Source: Verpa conica
Lineage: Eukaryota > Ascomycota > Pezizomycetes > Pezizales > Morchellaceae
Assembly (NCBI GenBank): GCA_033030425.1
Contig: JAUFSD010000012.1
Coordinates: forward strand, 558,001 to 622,000
Direction of reading: 5' to 3'
Length of the DNA: 64,000 bases
The number at the start of each line of letters is the position of its first letter. Position 1 is the first letter of the stretch. Below are positions 32,201 to 43,263 of this stretch, in pieces. Below the pieces are notes generated by a model. That model was not told the origin of the DNA and ran no database searches. It saw only the letters and a program-made list of their open reading frames with translations. A program made the translations under genes and the position numbers.

Positions 32201-34762
32201 CGAGGATTCCAGAGACGAAATAGCCATCATGGAAGATAACGTTTCCCTCTTCGTTCCCCTTGTACCAAGCGTCACCCGGGGTTTTAGATTTCGAGTACAG
32301 AGTCAACCCAGCAAAATACTTTGGACGAATATTCTCGAGAATCGTAGTAACGATTTGTTTACCAGTCCACATTTTTCTTGGCTTAATGATGGCAGGTGGG
32401 AGGGTAATGATCCTACTACTCTTCCCCGCCACTGCAAAAAGAGAATTATGCTCAGGCAATAAACAACTGTAAAGGAGCTGCTGGTACTCTTCCCTCGTAA
32501 ACATAGTATCACGATTTGTCAACCACACCCCCATCACTAAATGATCCTGAATCAAGCCTCTCAATGGCATCCCTGCCGTCGATCCGAGGTACTGATTATC
32601 GGTATTTGCAATCTCCCTGGCCTCTGCTCTCGCCATTTCATTCTGGGGTAGATGCATATTCATCTCATCACCGTCGAAATCCGCATTATAAGTATTGCAG
32701 TTAGCGTAGTGCATACGAATCGTGCGTTCCTTCGGCAAAACCTTCGCGATGTGACCCATGATTGACGGTTTGTGAAGTGTTGGTTGACGGTTCATAAGGA
32801 CTACATCACCGTCATGAAGGTGTCTGTGGACCTTCTTAGGGCGAGAGTCTGATAATGAGAGGGCATCAGGGGTTAGGAGTGTTTTTGAGAGCTGAATCCT
32901 TTTTTGGCGCCCGCTAGGTTCTTTATCACCTGGGAGACGCTGGACAGAGCCGCTTTCCATCTCAATTGCTACGGCACCTGGCCAGGTATCAGGGCCATTC
33001 ACCACTAGTGTCATAAGCCAGGCGGCGTTGATCTCTGTTACTGGTTCCGGGTAGGTGAGCTTGCTTGCAAATACTGGTGGTACACCAATCTCGCGGGTTT
33101 CGATATTAGGATCAGGGGAAATGACTGAGCGCGCGGCAAAGTTGACACGTTTACCCATCATATTCATCCGGAATAGTCCTTCCTTCTTTTCGAGCTTCTG
33201 TTTGATGCCTTCTTCTATGCTTTTTGCAGCCATCCCAGTGATGGGAGATTTTGAGGAATCAAGGAAGGTATTTACATCGTCTTGTAGTGTAACAAAAGAC
33301 TCGACTAGCCGACGGACGATATCTTGCTTTGATTCATGGGTTTTAGAGAGATCATTGATAGCCTCGTTGCGGTCTCGGATAAAAAGACAGTCCTGAAGAA
33401 TCTTGACGAGATGTTTATTTACTGCTGCCTCACTTACTTCACCGCCGGAGAACTGGGGGGGTCGAAATTTTGTAGGAGGCACGGCGAGAGCATGCAAGAA
33501 AAACATATCTGCAGTGACTGGCTTTGGGTGTTTATCCATCGCTGACCGGGGCGCATATAAGAGCTGTGTGATATCTTTCTCATTCTCAAAGAGTCGGACA
33601 AGAGTGTTGAGGACTTCCATGCTCATTAGGAGGCGCCCTGTTGCGCGTTTTCTTTCTGCGGCTTCGCTAGAGGCTTCTTCTTCTTCTTCTGAAGAGGCTT
33701 CCTCTACTTCGATTTCTATTTCACCACCAAGACCTTCATCGATTTCCATAGCATTAGGGTCCTTTTTTAATGATGGCTTAGGCTTTCTTCGGTCAAGAGC
33801 GGCGTTTCGTCTTCGCAGACCGAGCTGAGAGTTTTGATTCCGGGCTTTTGCAGGGAGGGGCTTTTCGAAGATTTTGGAGAATCCGTCGGCACGAAATGTA
33901 GGAGCGATCCTATCCGGTGGTCAGAACTACTACTGTTGCAGCAAGTGTAAGCCCTTATGGGATAACTCACGCTTGACAACGGTTGCATTTCCTAGGCTTT
34001 ATAATATCCCCTAGAAACTCCTTCACTAGAACTCTCCGCTCTTCCGCCACGGCCATCACTTTCGCCGAACCCCAGTTTTTTTGGCTTCCACGGTTCCTCT
34101 TAATCGCCTTATCCACAAACCGTTTTCGTTTCGCAAAAAAAGAATCCATATCATCCTCATCCTCGCTCTCTAGATCGTCTCCTGGCCCTTCATCCTCCGT
34201 AGTTGATTTTCTTCCAAGAATACTGCTCTTTGTTTTAATTTGTATATCATCTAGCTGTTGCGCCTCCAGTAATAGTCCATGTTGGATGAGCCTCAATTTG
34301 CAGATGTAGCGGTTGACGACGGATTTGGCCATTCGCAAATGAAAGCAGTAGACACAGGTAGAGCGCAGCAAGCGGAGCATCTGGTCGAAGAATAGAGGAT
34401 GATATACAGGCACTGGAAGTGCAATGTGACCTGTGTGCCCGGGGCAGTATTTATAATCCAAGTGACATGTTGAGCATCTACAATCCAGAAACGAAACGAC
34501 ATATCAGCCCCACAATCGCAATACCTCTAAAAACCACAATTCAACCCAATTACACATACCGTTGCCTCAGTGCATCGCTCGCGCCCAAAGCTGGATCATA
34601 AAGCCCACCAATTACAGGAATTGGAATGTTCGCCGACGTAGAGTTCTCGAAGGTAACGGGATTCACAATCTGCTTGACTGAAATATTTTGGATATCTTCT
34701 GTGGACAAAAATGTGAAATCGACACTGGTGACCTCAGAGGCCACAGGGTTTGAGGTATTCAT
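29255..34762 (-). CDS. RPA190: RNA polymerase I largest subunit RPA190
   Basis: This is the catalytic A190 subunit of RNA polymerase I, which transcribes 35S rRNA in the nucleolus. Six exons (34560-34762, 33971-34477, 31407-33909, 31039-31350, 29772-30980, 29255-29710) give 1,729 aa. The clamp zinc motif [17 protein letters not shown] begins exon 2. The active-site Mg motif [12 protein letters not shown] lies near 32660, preceded by [13 protein letters not shown]. The bridge-helix region [20 protein letters not shown] and trigger-loop region [17 protein letters not shown] follow. A long acidic insertion near 30080-30380 ([12 protein letters not shown] and similar) matches the pol I-specific expander in the jaw. 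The C-terminus resembles other A190 proteins. The absence of a heptad-repeat tail separates it from pol II. The frame is intact. Confidence 0.97.
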
Positions 34763-35507
34763 GACTGACTGGCTGGCTGGCTAGCAAATGTTACTTTTTT
34801 TTTTTTTTTGGTGGGGTTGGTTGCTGCCGCGCTGCAGAAGTCGCGAAAGGAAACAGAGGCTCAAAAACTTTTTACATTCATCGAGTGAGAAAATGACGGG
34901 CGGGTAACGTGGGTGAGGTCTTGGCGTGATGCTTATGTGAGCAATACGTGCGAGTGATTGTCTATGCTGCGACTGACATGTTCTGTAGTACACCTGATGG
35001 AATACAGTCCCAGGTTCAGGAGGGAGAATTACATACATTGGTATATACGACTGCTTGTATTTGTGGGCTTATGTCGGTGGCTCTGCTGGTTAATGTGCTG
35101 GGAGTACTTTGGTTAAGCGTATATTTTGGTACGGACTTGGATCCTCAGCTAGAGATCATAGTGCAAGATTGATCTTGTAGCCAATTGATCAACCCTATAG
35201 TCAGCCAACCAGTCAAGTTGAGTTGTATAGCTGCGATAAAGTCTCATGGATCAAACCTGTGATCGAGAACTTGAATTATATAAATTACCGTTCCTTCCTT
35301 TCCTTCCATTTCCGTTTTCCTGTCCTCCCTCCCTCCCCTCGTTCCCTAAGAGCACTGCATAATTAAAAGCATACATACGGAATCCGCAGAACGAAAACCC
35401 AGAGACACGCTCATAAAAACCGCTCATCCCTAAAGCCCTAATAGCGCCGCCGGCCATAAGAAATATGAAGATTAAAACAATAAAACAATAAAGCAAAATA
35501 ACCCCCC
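34763..35507. other. Intergenic region, RPA190 promoter to DEK-C gene 3' end
   Basis: This 745 bp includes a T15 run just upstream of the RPA190 start (34794-34808) and pyrimidine-rich tracts near 35285-35340. A 74-codon frame at 34948-35172 lacks any supporting feature. No gene is called. Confidence 0.55.
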
Positions 35508-37303
35508 CTATTCCGATTCACTCTGGCCATCCAAAAACGCCAAATCCTCCCTCCCTCTAATAACTCTCTCCTGTTTCTCCGCCATTTCCTCTTCATCATC
35601 CTCATCTTCTACTACAGCCCTTCCCCTTCTACCTGCACTTCTCCTCCGTCTCCCCACCTCTTCCTTCTTCTCCTCCATCCCCCACACACCCGACTCAGCC
35701 TGCACTGCCTCTACTTCTGCCCTCAATTCTCTCTCCTCTTTAATCTTCTTTGCCTTTTCAGCACTATATCTCCCCGTCATTCCAACCTCTGTAAGTAAGC
35801 TCTTTAAATGCGTAATCTGAGCGCGGGGAGTCTCGAATTTGGCGAGCTCGCGTGCCCAGATGCGACGGATACCACACTTTAATAGCCATGCTTTGAGGGT
35901 CTTGAGTTGTTCTTGTTCAGGGTCGAGGTTTGTGTCGGGTTTAGCCTATGGGAGAGTAAGATTAGCGGGGAGTGCAGGGAGTACAGAGAATTAAGGGATT
36001 AGTAACTACATTTGCTTTTTTGGCTTTTCCTTTGCGTGCAGCTGGTGCTTTGGGACTTTTTGTTTTCTTGGGTGCTCGCACTTTCTTCGTACCATTGGAG
36101 GAACGGCCTTTCTGCGGGGTTGGATCTAATACAACCGACATCTCACTTTCACTTCCAGCATCAGGTGTTGCGGGTCTGTCTTGTTGGATGACTTTAAGGT
36201 CATCTTCCAAGTCTTCTGCCGCTTCCTCTTCGGGCACTGGCTTTGCCTTTACCGGTGAGACCTTGGCTTTCTTCTTAGGGCCATCTGACTTTCCTGCAAA
36301 CGAGCGTTTCCCTTTCTTATTCTTTGGTGGTTCATCGGAGACCTCGGACAGTTCGCTGTCACTACCCGCAGCCGCCGGCGGAGGTGCAGGTGCAGCCTCG
36401 TCTCCGTTTTCTTTGTCTATAACGGTAGCTTTCGGTTGAGTTCTCTTTTGCACAGGTTTTTTGGATATTGTATCACTGGGTCGGGAGTGCTTCGCAGACT
36501 TCTTAGAAGGCTCATTAGGAACATCTGACAGCTCACTCTCGCTATCTGGAGTTACCGCGGCAGCCGGGGTTGGGGCTGGAGCGGGTGCGGAGGGCTCAGC
36601 AGGGACATCTGAGTCTTCGCCCTCATCAACAGTAGGTTTCCCCCGTGATTTCTTTGGTGTAGGCTTTTTTGCGGTAGCGGGTCTGCCCCGTTTGGCCGGT
36701 GCCTTTTTGGGGGATTCATCGGCTTTGACCGCTGCGTCCTCGCCTTTGTCATCTGCAGGCTTAGATTTCTTTATAGAGGGCCTGCCTCGTTTGGCGGGTG
36801 CCTTTTTAGGCACTTCTTCCTCTCCGTCTTCTTTAATTGTGGCATCCTCACCGGTAGGCTTAGATGGCTTCGCAGTGGCCTTCTTAGGCGCCGGTTTTGC
36901 AGCCGGCTTTTTCGCAGGGGGTTTCTTCGCGGTAGGCTTCTTCTTCGGTGTAGGTTCATTCTCTTCCTCTGGTGCCTCATTGAGAGTCTCCTATGAGCGC
37001 ACAAAAGAAACGCGTTAGAATTCCCCCTCGCAGCCGTGGGGTTAGGTTGGGAGTTAAACTCACAAACTCATCCTTCACAACCGTCTTCGCCTCCTTATTC
37101 CAATACCCATCCTTCTTCAAGAATCCGGGTTCGAGTCCTAGTTGCTGCTCGACATGGGTTCGCGCTGCACCAACTGTTACAAGTTCTGGGTCTTGTTTGA
37201 ACCATTCCTGAACTATTGACTTGAGAGCCGCTGCGATTGTAGCCTTGTCGGGTGCGGCATTGGACTTGCGGGCTGGGGAACTTTTATCACCGTCGCTATC
37301 CAT
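35508..37303 (-). CDS. DEK C-terminal domain chromatin-associated protein
   Basis: Exons 37064-37303, 36010-36990 and 35508-35945 give 552 aa. Residues about 20-80 form a DEK-C-like helical domain (ALKSIVQEWFKQDP..GFLKKDGYWNKEAKTVVKDEF), a fold that binds DNA. The middle is lysine/proline-rich and intrinsically disordered, with repeated KRGRP cores (APAKRGRPSIKK, APAKRGRPATAKK) that resemble AT-hooks, plus recurring SDSELS(E/D)V acidic units. The C-terminal exon has a conserved-looking helical block (LKTLKAWLLKCGIRRIWARELAKF) and an acidic tail. I infer a nuclear chromatin role; homologues in fungi are usually annotated only as transcriptional regulator. The acceptor of exon 3 follows TCTCCCATAG. 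A diverged second copy of the DEK-C part lies at 38778-39146. Confidence 0.8.
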
Positions 37304-37579
37304 ATCTATTAAGAGAATTCGCAGGAGTTAAAAGTAGCGTTTTGGGAGAAAAGGACTTGATGCCCGGAGATGCTGGTTGTTTAGATGTGGAGTAAGGCGC
37401 GCGAACATAACTATCCATCCATGCACAGTAGAATTTCGTCCTGCAGGTTAACTGCCAAGACCCGCATGACTACCTCCACTCTGGAAGAGCAATTTGTCCC
37501 ACAATCAATTTTCAGAGATAAGACCCCAAAGAAACTAGATAGATATCTGAACAAAGTGCCTTGAGCTCTTAATGCTTAA

Positions 37580-37597
37580 CCTGGCCCCGATGGCTTC
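37580..37597 (+). other. Possible LINE reverse transcriptase remnant (weak)
   Basis: One frame reads PGPDGF here, the signature of the second reverse-transcriptase block of non-LTR retrotransposons. Flanking codons are broken by stops on both sides, and no other RT motif (such as YADD) is readable nearby. Six residues alone are weak evidence. Confidence 0.15.
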
Positions 37598-38777
37598 AGA
37601 ACAGCAGGACTCCAGGTTATTTAGATTAGATACAGTGATTAGTAGACTCAACTATAATCGACCCAGATAGATGCAACTGGAGATCTGAGGAGCATATGTA
37701 ATTATGCGATGGCTTCTATCTATTCAAGGTCTTACCTAAGCTACCTTAAGACCATTAATAGATGACTAACTAAGGTTCAAAGTTAGGGATAACGGGGTAA
37801 TAATCATTTCTACTAAACAAAAAGCTCCTAATAGGGCTACCTTGTATAATCTACAAAATTATATCCCACGCCCTCTTTTCTTTCTCCCTTCACAAATATC
37901 CTATCTATATTATTCAACTTCTTCTATAAATAAAGATAATAATATTCTATCCACCAGCCTATACAAAGCTTCAGGCTAGGACAGAAGAGGGCAAAAGTCC
38001 TCTAGGTATCGTAGAGATTAGCTTATCTGACGAGTTATATTTTCTGCAAGGAAGTACGGAGAGGATTCTTGGGCTTATAACTCATAGTCACGAAATTATC
38101 CCTCGCCATTAGGAGAAGAGACAAATTAGGGCACTTGTAGGGGCTATTTAGGACCTAAGCGGTGTCGAAAAATGTCATGTACAATCCAGGTAGGCGCTTG
38201 AGGGGTAAAATATACTGCTTGGGCGTTTTGTTAATTGAAATGAAAAATAAAACGAACGCGAGTGGGTGTTTATCACTACTCTCTATCCAATAATATTATA
38301 TCAGTTCCAAGAAAAGTAATGTGGGATATTCTGTTCCCAGATATATAGGAATTCGCCTACTCATAAAGTAGAAGACTTCTTAATGAAACTACTCTAATAC
38401 AGTATAAAAAGTAGGCGCGGCACATTTTCATACCATCTGACCCAGAAACCTCATATTTAGCTATGAGAGCACGGGAGAATGCGAGCATACATTAAAGCAA
38501 CCCATAGTCATGCTATACGCTGCTAACACCCCCAGATTGTATCCTCGTACGCTCAAACTCGTTTCACGTCTTCTACCTAAAAATACCCATCCCGAAGCTT
38601 TCCACGATGCATCAGCTATCGATATACTTAATACTAATCAGCCAACCTAGCTTCTGCTATAGATTACGTGACTCCCCTCCCAGACAAAAACTACTCTCTT
38701 CCCTTCAACTTTATAAAACACTTTTTGCTAAAGTTCCATATAAGCAGCAAGAAGGTTTCAGGAGAAGATTCATATAC

Positions 38778-39146
38778 TCATAGGTGGCCGCTGTAGTAGC
38801 TAAGCTTCTTGCTCCATGAGTGTAACATATAAATCCTATGAGCCGTTTCATTAGCCCTCGAGGTTCTAGGACAGCATAATGCAATACGTACGCTACACAG
38901 CCTATGGAATTCGTATATGATTATAGATTTAGACTTCTGTTGCCAGTACGCATTATGAGTGAGAAACCCAGCTTCAAGTCTCAGTGCTAGTTCAACACGG
39001 TCCCGCACTACTGATACTGTTAGGTAGTCAACCTGCTCCCATAGGAATTGGATTATATATTTGAGAGCAGCAATAATTTTTTCAGTTAAATTTGGTGTTA
39101 GCGTGTTTAAGGTGTCTTGATCCTTTCTCCAGATAGGCATACCCAT
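38778..39146 (-). pseudogene. Diverged DEK-C domain paralogue fragment
   Basis: This 122-codon frame from an ATG at 39146 contains ALKYIIQFLWEQVDYLTVSV..LEAGFLTHNAYWQQKSKSIIIYEF. It aligns collinearly with residues about 27-80 of the DEK-C protein encoded at 37303, matching ALK-I, VEL/VEQ-L-LE-GFL, YW-K and the EF end. After that point the parent has an intron, and similarity stops here too. The rest of the parent (AT-hook-like and C-terminal regions) is missing. It is either a truncated duplicate or a small divergent gene; the lack of the other domains favours a pseudogene. It is 1.5 kb upstream of the parent, on the same strand. Confidence 0.6.
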
Positions 39147-40395
39147 AGCAAAGTTTTTTCTAGAGGAAGAATTTCTTCTGTTACAATACGTGTAATGTAT
39201 TTAGTAGGTGACACGTAGGCACACGAACACCGTACTGTAGAATGAAGGATAGAGCCAGCGGCTTACGCCTGTGAATAGTAGATGGTGGTCACCCGATAGA
39301 TTAATCCCTACAAATGGATGATCTTTAACTGGCAGTCACAGCACTGACTATAAAGGATGGTTAGGTAAAGATCCAAATTGAGTTTTGTATTGGTGATACT
39401 CTCTTCTTAGAGGTCAAGACCTGAAAGGTGAATTATATACAAAGGCCAGAAAACAACAAACTATGTGTTGTAGAAACTAAGTTCGAGATACTTAACACGT
39501 AACTATCTACTGAATCTTTTAGGGTTACTAGGACCTACCAGCATGGGGGGCTAGGATATGTACCTATACACCTTACATCTATGTTTCAGTAACAAGGCCC
39601 AGGAGCCTAAATCTAGAGAATCTCAAAATGCTGTATAAGTGTTACATAGGCTCTATGGTAATTAAACTTCTTATTTAACTACTTCCTTGTTGTAATCGCA
39701 AGGAACGTAATATTGGTAATGACTTACTAAGAGCGGAAGTGAAAGACTATTAGAAGAAAACTGATATTTAGCCCTAAGACTTCTAGGTATTATTAGAAAC
39801 GACGGATCCAGGAATACGTACAGGGGAGGTGGCAATAGCTAGGGAAACGATGAATCCAAAACTAGGGGTATAATAGACAAGCACAATCTTAAGAAGCGTC
39901 ATCTCCGGTAATATATAGACTCCAATTGAGAAAAAGCTGCTCGCCCTATGAGCAAGTACTTCCCAAACAGAGAGCTACGCCGGAAGGTAAACTTGTCACG
40001 TGAAACCAGCCAGGGCACCCATATTCTCCGGCTTCTTATGGGTGGTATAAAAGTTGAGGTTCTATTACTATCGGATGATCCCCCACTACACCAAGGCACG
40101 AAATACAATTAATCCCCAATATCAATTTTTTCTTCTTCATAACCTTTGTTCAACTCCCCAACCAATGCTAAAATACATACCGCAAAAGAGAGGTAAAAAA
40201 TAATTCACAATCTATCATTACCGCCATCCCCACTCACGGTATCATTTCTAGATTTGTTGTTTAAACGCCTTACATCCCCAAAGTTCAAACTTCAAACCTA
40301 CGGCCACTTTACCCATACCAAAGCGGAATTATCCATAAAGCAAAAACAAAAAGAGAACGGGAAATTAACCCCTAGCCACCATACAAGAAAAATAA

Positions 40396-42521
40396 TTATA
40401 ACAACGCCGCCTCCTTCGCCTCCAAAACCCTCCTCCTCACGTCTCCAGACAACTCCATGTCCTTCACATATGGCTTAAAAGCCACTGAAATATCCCTCAA
40501 TCCATTTTTCAGCGCTTTTAGAAGAATTTCAGGCTCCCTCAGTACTAATGCCTGGGGATCTCTACTCTTCGCTTCAATATCGGTCCAGTGTATTGGCGGG
40601 TTCGCAATGTATCGGTCGAGCGCATCGATAGTCGACGAGAATGATTGCAAAACGGCTGGAACATGTTTCTGTACAACACCATAGTCGTCTTCAGAGAGGG
40701 AGGCGGTGACGAGGCGGGTGAGCGCTGTATGATCGTTAGCATTAAAGAATTTAAATGGGAGACAGAGGAGAGGTTACATGAGACGGCGTCGACTTGAATG
40801 CGCACATTCGGCATGAGAATCGAAGTTCGTTGTTGAACAGTTTGACGGAAATATTTGCCATATGGGGATGCCAGAAAAGGTTCAATTCTCGATTTAAAGC
40901 TAGCAGTGACGCTGGCTTCGGCTTCAGCGATGGATGGAGGTTGAATTGGGAGTTTGTTAATTACACCGTTGAGGCTCGGAGAGGCGCCGTCTTTGGATTG
41001 AATAGATTCGAGAAACTTGCGGCTGGAAGAAGAGCTAGAGGATGCAAGAAGCGCTGTATCAGTGCTGATGGGAATTGCAGGTGGTGATGATTGAAGTGCT
41101 AGTGCAGTGCTAGAGGCGTGAGAAATCTCTATGATTTGTGTTAGTAGAATGCCTGTTTTCTAGTTTAGAATAAGATAAACACTTACTCGGCGGTGGTCCA
41201 CTCAGCGGCTTTCCAGCTTCAGCCAATTTTAAATTCACATCTCCAATCACTACAAGACACTCCTTCAAGATCTGTTCCCAAATGTTTGTCGGCTTCCTAC
41301 CAACATCCGTAAAGATAGCCTTCCTCCTTGTAGGTGAGTTGTGAGAGATAAACACTAATTCCGAGAATGCCATAACCTGCGTCAAGAGTCCATTTGCCTT
41401 AAGGCCAGACACCAAAGTACCATTTGGATCCGGGGATTTCTCGCTAATAGTCTTTCCGTCTTTAATCGGCTCCTCAGAAAAGTAGACGCCGAAAGCAACA
41501 TGGGCAGATTCCCAAACACATCCTAGCAGTAAAGCGATCCAGGTGGTCCTAAAGAACATTCCTGGACCTATTGGCCATGTCGGAACAGTACTAGAACGGT
41601 TAAGCCAGAAAAATGTCCTCGCAACCATCAAAGTATAATGCCAGATACCCGACCGGACAAAGGCATAACTAATAGGACTGGTGAACATGGTGATAAATGC
41701 GAGTGTGAATGAGTCCTTTATGATAGTCGGAGCCTGCATCTTGAAAGCCTCTTTGGGCGGTACCTGCACATAATCATTAGAAGATCCCTCGGGACCTGAA
41801 ATTACTAGTCCTGGTTGTGGAAAGTAGCATACATTAACATCTGGCAATTCCAACCTCCCCCGGTCACGACCAATATGGAGAATCCCCTGCATGAGGCCAA
41901 CATGTGCAGCGAAGTACACCAGGTAGAGGAAGCGCTCGTTCAATCGGGGGCGTTCATAAGTCCTATACACACTAAATTAGTATACAGCCCAGATAGCAGG
42001 CCCGGGAATCTTCCGAACAAAACATACTTTCCATCAACAATGAAGCTCAACTTGTCGGCCTTGGTCCCAGACCACAGATACAGCATGATGAAGACCAGTG
42101 ATGCAAACACGTAAGTGAGTATTGTCGAGTATGTCCCAAAAGAACCCACACTCTTCTTAAATGTATGGAACCCAGATTGATTTGCGCGTACACCGACATG
42201 AAGTTGAGATACACGAAGCACAAGAACTGGCACCGCCGTACAAAAGAAAAGGGCCAGAGCCTTGAACCCGGTCGAGCTTAGCGGAAACAATGTCCATAAA
42301 ACTACAGCCGAGTCAGCAGTAATTCCTCTATACACAAACAAGAAATACCTACAGCTTGACTTGCTACTTATAAGGAATGCCTCGACATAGCAAATGACGA
42401 TACCAACTGCACACGACCGGACAAAGCGTCGGTGCAGAATGGGGGTAAGGAAGGTCTGATAATGGGGCGGTGGAGCCCTAGGGGCTGGCGAAGGTATAGA
42501 TCGTGATATTGATGACACCAT
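40396..42521 (-). CDS. NDC1: Nuclear pore / spindle pole membrane protein NDC1
   Basis: NDC1 is an integral membrane nucleoporin that anchors nuclear pores and, in fungi, helps insert spindle pole bodies into the nuclear envelope. Five exons (42353-42521, 42028-42301, 41187-41962, 40778-41128, 40396-40724) give 632 aa. The N-terminal half has about six hydrophobic spans, starting at HYQTFLTPILHRRFV and KSSFLWTLFP. The soluble C-terminal half includes LVFISHNSPTRRKAIFTDVG. The second intron was set with a GTATGT donor so that VDGKTYERPRLNERFLYL reads through; a tempting 23-nt intron inside it is too short. The start at 42521 (MVSSISRS) is the first ATG of the frame; the frame continues upstream only without an ATG. 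The symbol rests on topology and these motifs. Confidence 0.85.
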
Positions 42522-43263
42522 AGCGATGATGGTGGCAGTGGTGGGGGTGGGCGGAAGGGATGGTTGTCCAAGAGGGTCACGGTTAGTCGTCGCGTGCAAA
42601 CGTCTTTGATTCTCGCGATGGCAGAGAGGCGAACGACTTTAAGTTGCCGGGACAACGCCCGAGCGCAGCAGAGCCGCAGTTATGTCAGCCATGATGCATG
42701 AAACAGACAACAACAACAGTATTCAAAACGAGTCGCATACCAGCAGTACTTGATACAAGATACGAATTCACGTCTTATAGGATTTCTATAAACAATAGTC
42801 TCTTTTCCATAGGCTGTGCTGACTGTTCTAGTGTACATTTCATACGACGTTACTCAAAAGCTATCTATAAAGAGAAAAGAAGCACATAGGCCAAGTGCCA
42901 GCTAAGATTCTATAAAACATTCTAGGATAGGTAGGTACATAATGTGAGGGAAGAAAATAACTTCCTCGTCAATATATGTACCCGGTTGGGTGTAGATTTA
43001 GCTAACTTAACCTAGGGGAGTGATTCCTGGGTACCATAAGCCGGCAAAATTGGTAGCAGGGTTAGATCAAAAGGCCTTTCATTTTTCAGAAGTGATCGGA
43101 ACACAGATCCACATACAAATTCTACACAATCTAAACCAAACACGGGCCCTTGGAGCAAGTTCCTTTTCCCTAAACCACACAAATCGAGTGCCATTTCATG
43201 TCGCAAAAGCAAAAATAAAAAGACTAATAATTTTGAATCTAGTTATGCCAACAAATTCCTACC
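42522..43263. other. Intergenic region, NDC1 promoter to APL2 3' end
   Basis: This 742 bp lies between two minus-strand genes. It is AT-rich and no coding exon is recognised; short frames on the plus strand lack support. Confidence 0.6.

Larger units (their letters stand above)
37304..40395. other. Gene-poor 3.1 kb region with decayed sequences
   Basis: This AT-rich spacer has no intact recognised gene. It contains an isolated PGPDGF codon string (37580-37597) that hints at a decayed non-LTR reverse transcriptase, an 18-bp word one mismatch from an I-SceI site (37784-37801), and a DEK-C-like fragment (38778-39146). The rest looks like decayed repeat or spacer. Confidence 0.5.

Noticed and set aside
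41971..41993. Apparent 23-nt intron in NDC1
   Set aside because: Too short for splicing; a GTATGT donor upstream gives a normal intron with a better protein junction.
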